A DNA stretch of 39,464 bases. Source: Rhodospirillales bacterium (lineage in GTDB: Bacteria > Pseudomonadota > Alphaproteobacteria > Rhodospirillales > Casp-alpha2). Within the stretch, counting starts at the first letter, position 1. Every line of letters starts with the position of its first letter. Location of the stretch: contig JABMOY010000068.1 of NCBI GenBank assembly GCA_013203955.1, positions 1-39,464 of the forward strand. The letters are read 5' to 3'. Positions 34,421-39,464 of the stretch are shown here, piece by piece. Position numbers and translations under genes: made by a program. Under the pieces are notes generated by a model. It saw only the letters and a program-made list of their open reading frames with translations, was not told where the DNA came from and did not search any database.

Positions 34421-37162
34421 TCAGTTTGGCTTCCGGGAGACGGAAAAGATCATCTCTCTTGAATCGGGATCGTCCCGCGATATGCGGTGAAGAATTAGGT
34501 CCCGGCCTTCAAGTTCTTCCAAGCCAAGCGGGCTATAGTCAAACATTTCAAATTCGATGTCGGTTTGTCCCACGGATTTCAACATCCATTCAAACTCTGG
34601 GCGGGAATATTCCCGGTGATGCCCTTTGAAGGGAATTTCCGTTGAAAACTGGCTTTCGATCTGGGGAAAGGGACTTTCCCCACGGAGCATCTTAAGCCGG
34701 TTCGATACGTAGGCGAGGTTCGGAGTATCCATGATCAAGCGGCCGCCCGGTTTTAAAACGCGGGTCAAGGTTTCAAGAAGGTTCTTCGGAGTATCAGGAA
34801 CATGTTCAATGACCGACATGCATAGAACGACATCAAAAAAGTTATCCTCTATAACGCCGTTTAGCTCGTAACCAACATTCTCTAAATCCAGAATCTTGAT
34901 TTCATTATCCCTCATTAGACCAAGATTCTTCGAAAAATCATCCTGATGAGATGAATACTCATCAGCGGCCCAAGTTTCGAGCCCTGCCTCTACGCCCAAA
35001 AGCGCAAAATTTCCAAAATAGGATCCGTAATCCAGGAGCCGTAATCCAGGGCCAGTATATTTTTGAAGAGCTCTTGTGACGTGCAGCATTCTAATAACGC
35101 TACACTTTAAATAGTTCTCAAAATCGAAATTTTTCAAAGCCGGCACATTAGGGTGGAGACTTTTAAATGCCCCACCCTCAATACATGAATGTATTTTCTC
35201 ATAAACTCCCCAGGTGGCGTCGAACTCCTCGGGAAACTGTCGGCGCAAATCTTCGGGAAAATTAATTTTAAGTTTTTGCGCGCCAGAGGGATCGGCGGGC
35301 CAGCCAATTTGTTGAAGAGTTAAAGCGTCATTCCAGGTCGATTTAGGTTTATTCCACAGGCGCGAAGCAGTGAGATTGTCTTCCCGCAATTCGTCATCAT
35401 CAAGGGACCATTCAGCATCAGCCACCCATCCTGTTCCCGATGGAATAATACCTTCACCCATAACCTCAAATTCGGTGATGCGTGTCGCACAACAATGGAC
35501 ATTTGGATTGATCGAAAAAAATAGAGTTTGCTCCTGGTCGAAATAACCATTCTGGGCAATCATCACCGATAAGGCGTATTTTCCAATACCAAGAGTCAGC
35601 CAAGGGAAGCGAACCCGGATACGACCTTCTTTTTTTTCGCTATAACTAACGGGAATGTCCCGCATGATCGCCCGGAGGGTATCTACTACCCCGCCGTAAA
35701 GAAAACCAATTGCCATATCAACAGGTTCCTCGAACCCCGGCGCAACAACGTGAAAATCAATAACAATTTCCACCGCCTCTCCATGAGTAACCGTACGGAT
35801 CTGGTTCCCTTTGGCGTCGGTGATTTGCGCCTGCGATATCAGAATCGCGCCGTTTCCATGGAGGGTTAATTCCCCTTTTTCCATGCCCCGCGTCAGAACG
35901 AGGGGACGGCTTTCGTTTTGGTCAATTGTCAAACGAGCCGTATTCCAGCTCCCTTTTTCACCGCCCAGCATTCCCAAATCAATAAATTTATCATTAAAGA
36001 ATACAGAGACCGAGCCTGCCCCGTCGGTCTCTTTCCAGTAATCTAAAATAAGCTGAGCATGGTTTTTTTCGCTGCCAAGGCATTTCCTGGGAATACGAAA
36101 CAAACAAGCCGCCCGGGGATAGGCGGATCCGTAAGAAAGCACCGAACGAACCTCCCGGCCCTCAAACACGGTCGGCTCGCCCCAGCGGGAATTTTTCAAG
36201 TCGAATTCACTATCCGGGTTTTCCTCATTACCCTCGGAACCTGCAATCGGCAGTTCAAAGTCACCTTCGGCCCCACAGGAAATGGCAATTCGGCTAATAT
36301 GCATGCCTTCAAGCGCCCCAACGGGAAGGTAAAATTCCACCCAAAGCACCAACTCGCCGGCGTCATCATGCTTTATGAGTTCGGATTTTGACAGCTCGGC
36401 GCGTAGTCGAATCTCTTCCTGTTCGCGTATAGATGCTTCATAAGCTGCAATCATCCGCGCAGGGGCACCATCGGCGATAATCTTGCCCTGATCGATCCAA
36501 ATCATCCGGTCGCATAGTTTCCCGGCACTATAAATATTGTGGGAAACGAGCAGGACCGTGGTTCCTTCAACCTCACATAACTTTTCAATCTTCTTAAAGC
36601 TCTTCAGCGCGAAATAAGCGTCTCCTACCCCCAAAACCTCATCGATAACAAGGACATCCGGCACAATCGCCGTCGCCGCCGAAAACATCAGCCGGGCGCT
36701 CATGCCTGTGGAATATGTCTTAACCGGCTGGTCGATGTAATCATCAATTTCTGCAAAATCGATGATTTCAGAAACTTTCGCCTCGGCTTCCGAGCCGGAA
36801 ATGCCGAGATAGGAAAGGTAGGATTCGACGTTTTCACGGCCTGTGAAATCCGGGTGAAACCCACTGCCAATTTCTAACAGGGCCTGCGTTTCCCCCGTCA
36901 CTTCAAGAGTGCCCGATGTCGGCTCAGTGACTTGGGTGATCAGTTTAAGAAGCGTACTCTTGCCGGCGCCGTTACGCCCAATAATCGCAACCCTCTCACC
37001 CCGCAGAACCTCAAAATCGATTCCAGAGAGTGCCGCATGCTCCGAATACTTTCCCGACCCGGGCCGAAGCAGCCCTATCATGTCAAGAAGACGGTATTGG
37101 GGTTTTGCGAAAAGCTTGTAGACCTTCGTTAGCCCTTGGGCACGGATGATGACATCACTCAT
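34421..37162 (-). CDS. Polysaccharide ABC exporter ATPase (Wzt-like) with beta-sandwich/Wzt-C region fused to class I SAM methyltransferase
   Basis: Walker A IIGRNGAGKSTLLKLI, signature-region YSTGMSARLMFSAATAI, Walker B DVLVIDEVLGVGD; C-terminal MT (LRLLDYGSYFGNFALLGVEAG...FFDVVLCMSVIEHVPDTPKNLLETLTRVLKPGGRLIMDTPN). ATG at 37162 (MSDVIIRAQGL) overlaps the permease stop (ATGAGTGA); the track's extra N-terminus is antisense-like read-through of the permease gene. Confidence 0.92.
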   Translation of the reverse strand: MSDVIIRAQGLTKVYKLFAKPQYRLLDMIGLLRPGSGKYSEHAALSGIDFEVLRGERVAIIGRNGAGKSTLLKLITQVTEPTSGTLEVTGETQALLEIGSGFHPDFTGRENVESYLSYLGISGSEAEAKVSEIIDFAEIDDYIDQPVKTYSTGMSARLMFSAATAIVPDVLVIDEVLGVGDAYFALKSFKKIEKLCEVEGTTVLLVSHNIYSAGKLCDRMIWIDQGKIIADGAPARMIAAYEASIREQEEIRLRAELSKSELIKHDDAGELVLWVEFYLPVGALEGMHISRIAISCGAEGDFELPIAGSEGNEENPDSEFDLKNSRWGEPTVFEGREVRSVLSYGSAYPRAACLFRIPRKCLGSEKNHAQLILDYWKETDGAGSVSVFFNDKFIDLGMLGGEKGSWNTARLTIDQNESRPLVLTRGMEKGELTLHGNGAILISQAQITDAKGNQIRTVTHGEAVEIVIDFHVVAPGFEEPVDMAIGFLYGGVVDTLRAIMRDIPVSYSEKKEGRIRVRFPWLTLGIGKYALSVMIAQNGYFDQEQTLFFSINPNVHCCATRITEFEVMGEGIIPSGTGWVADAEWSLDDDELREDNLTASRLWNKPKSTWNDALTLQQIGWPADPSGAQKLKINFPEDLRRQFPEEFDATWGVYEKIHSCIEGGAFKSLHPNVPALKNFDFENYLKCSVIRMLHVTRALQKYTGPGLRLLDYGSYFGNFALLGVEAGLETWAADEYSSHQDDFSKNLGLMRDNEIKILDLENVGYELNGVIEDNFFDVVLCMSVIEHVPDTPKNLLETLTRVLKPGGRLIMDTPNLAYVSNRLKMLRGESPFPQIESQFSTEIPFKGHHREYSRPEFEWMLKSVGQTDIEFEMFDYSPLGLEELEGRDLILHRISRDDPDSREMIFSVSRKPN

Positions 37163-38012
37163 AGTCAACCAGGACTTTCCTAAAACGGCGGAAGAAAATG
37201 CATCCCAGCACGTAGAAAACAAGACTGCCGACGACCGCGACAATCCATATTCTCGGCGGCATTTCGTAACCATCGATGAGACTGAACCGAAAAATTTCGG
37301 CCATGTAATAGATCGGGTTGAAATCGACGACAAACCGCATTCCTTCGGGAACCATGTCCGGGCGGAAGGCGATCGGAGAGACGAATAACAATAACAGGAC
37401 CATCAAATTGACGAAATAATTAAGGTCCGGAACGAACACCCCCATGGCGGAAAACGCGGTGGATAGCCCCAGCAAGAACAGAACCTGCAATAACAACGCC
37501 AGGGGAAGAAACAATAGATTGGCTGAGATCGTTCCGTTTAAAACGCTTAACCCCACAATCATGGCGAGACCCACGAATTCCGTAACGATGGTCATCAATA
37601 CCACCCGCGCGGGAACCAAATCCACGGGCAGCATGACATTTCGCACCAGATGGATATCTCTCTTGATGGATGCGGTTGCCATTCCCAGCGTTTCCATAAA
37701 CGCGATATAGGGGACCAAACCGGAAAATACGAAAACGACGTAGTCGAGTTGCCCGTACCCGGGAAACCGAACGCGAAAAACGAACAAGTAAACAAACAGG
37801 TAAATAGCAAGAAACAATACCGGCTGCAGGACGATCCAAAACGAGCCGAACAACGAGCCGGCAAAACGCTTTTTAAATTCCACACGGGTTGTCGAGATAA
37901 TTATTTTACGATATCGGAACAACGTTTCAAGGTTGCCCCGAATCGCTCGAAAGATTCTGTAAAGGGTCGAAGAATCATCCCTCGTCCGAGTTCCCGCAGA
38001 AAACCCCTTCAT
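37155..38012 (-). CDS. ABC-2 type polysaccharide exporter permease (Wzm/KpsM-like)
   Basis: Cytoplasmic N-terminus FRYRKIIISTTRVEFKKRFAGSLFGSFWIVLQPVLFLAIYLFVYLFVF typical of Wzm/TagG permeases; six TM; paired with ATPase. Confidence 0.92.
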   Translation of the reverse strand: MKGFSAGTRTRDDSSTLYRIFRAIRGNLETLFRYRKIIISTTRVEFKKRFAGSLFGSFWIVLQPVLFLAIYLFVYLFVFRVRFPGYGQLDYVVFVFSGLVPYIAFMETLGMATASIKRDIHLVRNVMLPVDLVPARVVLMTIVTEFVGLAMIVGLSVLNGTISANLLFLPLALLLQVLFLLGLSTAFSAMGVFVPDLNYFVNLMVLLLLFVSPIAFRPDMVPEGMRFVVDFNPIYYMAEIFRFSLIDGYEMPPRIWIVAVVGSLVFYVLGCIFFRRFRKVLVDYE

Positions 38013-38039
38013 TTCCCCTGAGCCTTGCGCCGTCTCAAA

Positions 38040-38792
38040 TCAAGCCTGCTTGTCATGGGAAAGAAGCCCGTCCAATTCTTTCAAGGCAATCTGGGCTTTA
38101 TCCGTTAACGCCGACAATCCATCCGTTTGAGCAGCGGATTCCCTGCAAAGAACATGTAGATCATTGACGGCCCGCTGAAGAGTCTTCTGGTTCTTGAATA
38201 ACGATTTTGAATTGCCCGCACGCCCTGTGGCCGTTGCGTCTTCGACGGGCGGGATGGCATCTTCGATTCGTTGAATAATCCGCGCCGTGCGCTCGACCAC
38301 GGTGGATAATTCTCTGGCGTTTTCGGCACGCTCCGCTTGATAGGACAATAAGTTATTAACGGCCTTGGATAGCGTTTTTTGTGACTTTTTAACACGCTGA
38401 TTTGGCGTAATGGCTTCTGGGGCCGGAATCGAAGAACTCGCCTTCCAAGACTCGCCCTCTTGGGCCTGCCCTCGGAACGAGCCTAAGCCCCTTGATGCGT
38501 ATTTTATCCTGGTGAACCCCACGAAGATAATCACCAGCACGACAACGAACCCGCCTATGGTTATGTTGGTTTGACGAATGACACGTTTGTTAATGCTTTT
38601 CACCCGATCGTAGAGGCGCTTTTCGTAATCGGGAATCGATGCCCGCCATTCGTCAAACTCCGCACTCGCCCCTAGGTTTTCCGACCGAGGCTCCGCGGCC
38701 ATGGCTTCATGCCCGCTCCGATTCGGCACAACCAGCACGAAAAAAAGGGCAATTACCAGGACAAAGGCCCTTGTATTCAAACAGTTCAACAT
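38040..38792 (-). CDS. Membrane protein with duplicated cytoplasmic coiled-coil-like repeat, unknown function
   Basis: N-terminal hydrophobic segment, TM at aa ~76-94 (TIGGFVVVLVIIFVGF), two related helices QKTLSKAVNNL... and QKTLQRAVNDL... Confidence 0.75.
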   Translation of the reverse strand: MLNCLNTRAFVLVIALFFVLVVPNRSGHEAMAAEPRSENLGASAEFDEWRASIPDYEKRLYDRVKSINKRVIRQTNITIGGFVVVLVIIFVGFTRIKYASRGLGSFRGQAQEGESWKASSSIPAPEAITPNQRVKKSQKTLSKAVNNLLSYQAERAENARELSTVVERTARIIQRIEDAIPPVEDATATGRAGNSKSLFKNQKTLQRAVNDLHVLCRESAAQTDGLSALTDKAQIALKELDGLLSHDKQA

Positions 38793-38906
38793 CTTTAAAA
38801 AAAACCTGTTTCTAGAGGGTGTTAACGGTCGCTCCCCTCGATCAATTCCCCCCCTGAGGAGATAATAATCAAGCGCAGCCCTTTGAAAAAAACGTAACTA
38901 CTTTTA

Positions 38907-38948
38907 CATCATATCCAAAGCCAATGCGGTTATAATACCGATATGATG
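38907..38948. promoter_or_regulatory. Inverted repeat CATCATATC / GATATGATG flanking a consensus -10-like TATAAT
   Basis: Perfect 9-bp arms 38907-38915 and 38940-38948, 24-nt spacer containing TATAAT at 38931-38936; upstream of the partial PMT-like ORF. Confidence 0.45.
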
Positions 38949-39016
38949 ATCAAGGCTCCAGCGCCAACTTCCGCTGATTGTTCCCCCTTTTCTCACTAGA
39001 ACAGAGCACAATTACT

Positions 39017-39464
39017 TTGACACTTCGATGGCTCCACATCTTCATGGTCATGACCTTTGTGGGCGTCGCTGCCATCATGGTCCATTTATTTTTCCAGCAT
39101 GCTGGAAATTCTCCATACCTGTCCGCCGATGACATTGTCGCAAACATTTCATACAACCTCGCCCGTCTAGGACGTTATGGGTTTCCTGCCAGCCCCTTAC
39201 AGGGAGGCACGATTGCGGTTCGCACCGACGGGTTTTTCAATTTTGGCCCTTGGTATTTTCTCGTCGGTGCCGCTTTAACCTGGTTATTTGGGATAGGCCT
39301 TGAAATCCAACGGGCCATACATCCCCTTGGGATCCTTTTCGTCGCAGGCTTAGCCTTCCTGACCTTTCGCCAGGTTTCCCTGGCCGCCGCCGGAGCCATG
39401 GGTGCACTCCTGCTCGCCATCTTTGTTTACAGCCACTGGCCTATGGTGCGGCCTGATATCATGA
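39017..39464 (+). CDS. Partial PMT/GT39-like membrane protein truncated by the window's right edge
   Basis: Open frame (TTG 39017 or 38978) giving TLRWLHIFMVMTFVGVAAIMVHLFFQHAGNSPYLSADDIVANISYNLARLGRYGFPASP...FFNFGPWYFLVGAALTWLFGIGLEIQRAIHPLG...FVYSHWPMVRPDIM; TM-rich, ends without stop at the edge. Not in the supplied ORF track. Confidence 0.65.
   Translation, partial: MTLRWLHIFMVMTFVGVAAIMVHLFFQHAGNSPYLSADDIVANISYNLARLGRYGFPASPLQGGTIAVRTDGFFNFGPWYFLVGAALTWLFGIGLEIQRAIHPLGILFVAGLAFLTFRQVSLAAAGAMGALLLAIFVYSHWPMVRPDIM

Noticed and set aside
37163-37333. N-terminal extension of the Wzt-MT ORF in the track
   Set aside because: It overlaps the Wzm coding region; ATG at 37162 (MSDVIIRAQGLTKVY) with ATGAGTGA overlap is the expected start.
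1-39464. CRISPR arrays, tRNA/rRNA genes, insertion sequences
   Set aside because: No regularly spaced repeats, no cloverleaf-like segments and no transposase-like ORF seen by reading; not an exhaustive search.

Overview
A dense 39.5-kb bacterial cell-surface polysaccharide locus. The lineage looks proteobacterial by gene style, but I did not determine it. From left to right it carries: (i) an accessory block with a secreted hypothetical protein, a MarR-type regulator, a tandem amidohydrolase and a MATE transporter; (ii) a minus-strand operon with an SGNH hydrolase, a GT4-GT4 fusion and an O-antigen ligase/polymerase-like membrane protein; (iii) a core with AsnB, a radical SAM/SPASM protein, a Zn-dehydrogenase/Gfo-Idh-MocA bi-domain oxidoreductase, a GT4-methyltransferase fusion, heparinase II/III, GT2, a B12-type radical SAM protein, a small Cys-rich protein and a second GT2; (iv) two tandem GT39/PMT-like membrane proteins, the second cut by one in-frame TAA; (v) a second AsnB and a second B12-type radical SAM protein; (vi) a Wzm/Wzt-type ABC exporter whose ATPase is fused to a methyltransferase, next to a membrane coiled-coil protein; (vii) a third PMT-like gene running off the right edge and absent from the ORF track. 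The most unusual signal is a ~120-aa, probably beta-sandwich module that appears in three otherwise unrelated enzymes of the locus. It is inserted in the dehydrogenase GroES-like domain, inserted between the radical SAM core and SPASM region of a second protein, and appended to the C-terminus of a B12-type radical SAM protein. Other notable points are the Wzt-methyltransferase fusion beside an internally duplicated coiled-coil membrane protein, the nonsense-split PMT paralog with patchy perfect identity to its neighbour, and a G9 tract in a surface-glycan gene. All family calls come from reading the translations; no database search was run.
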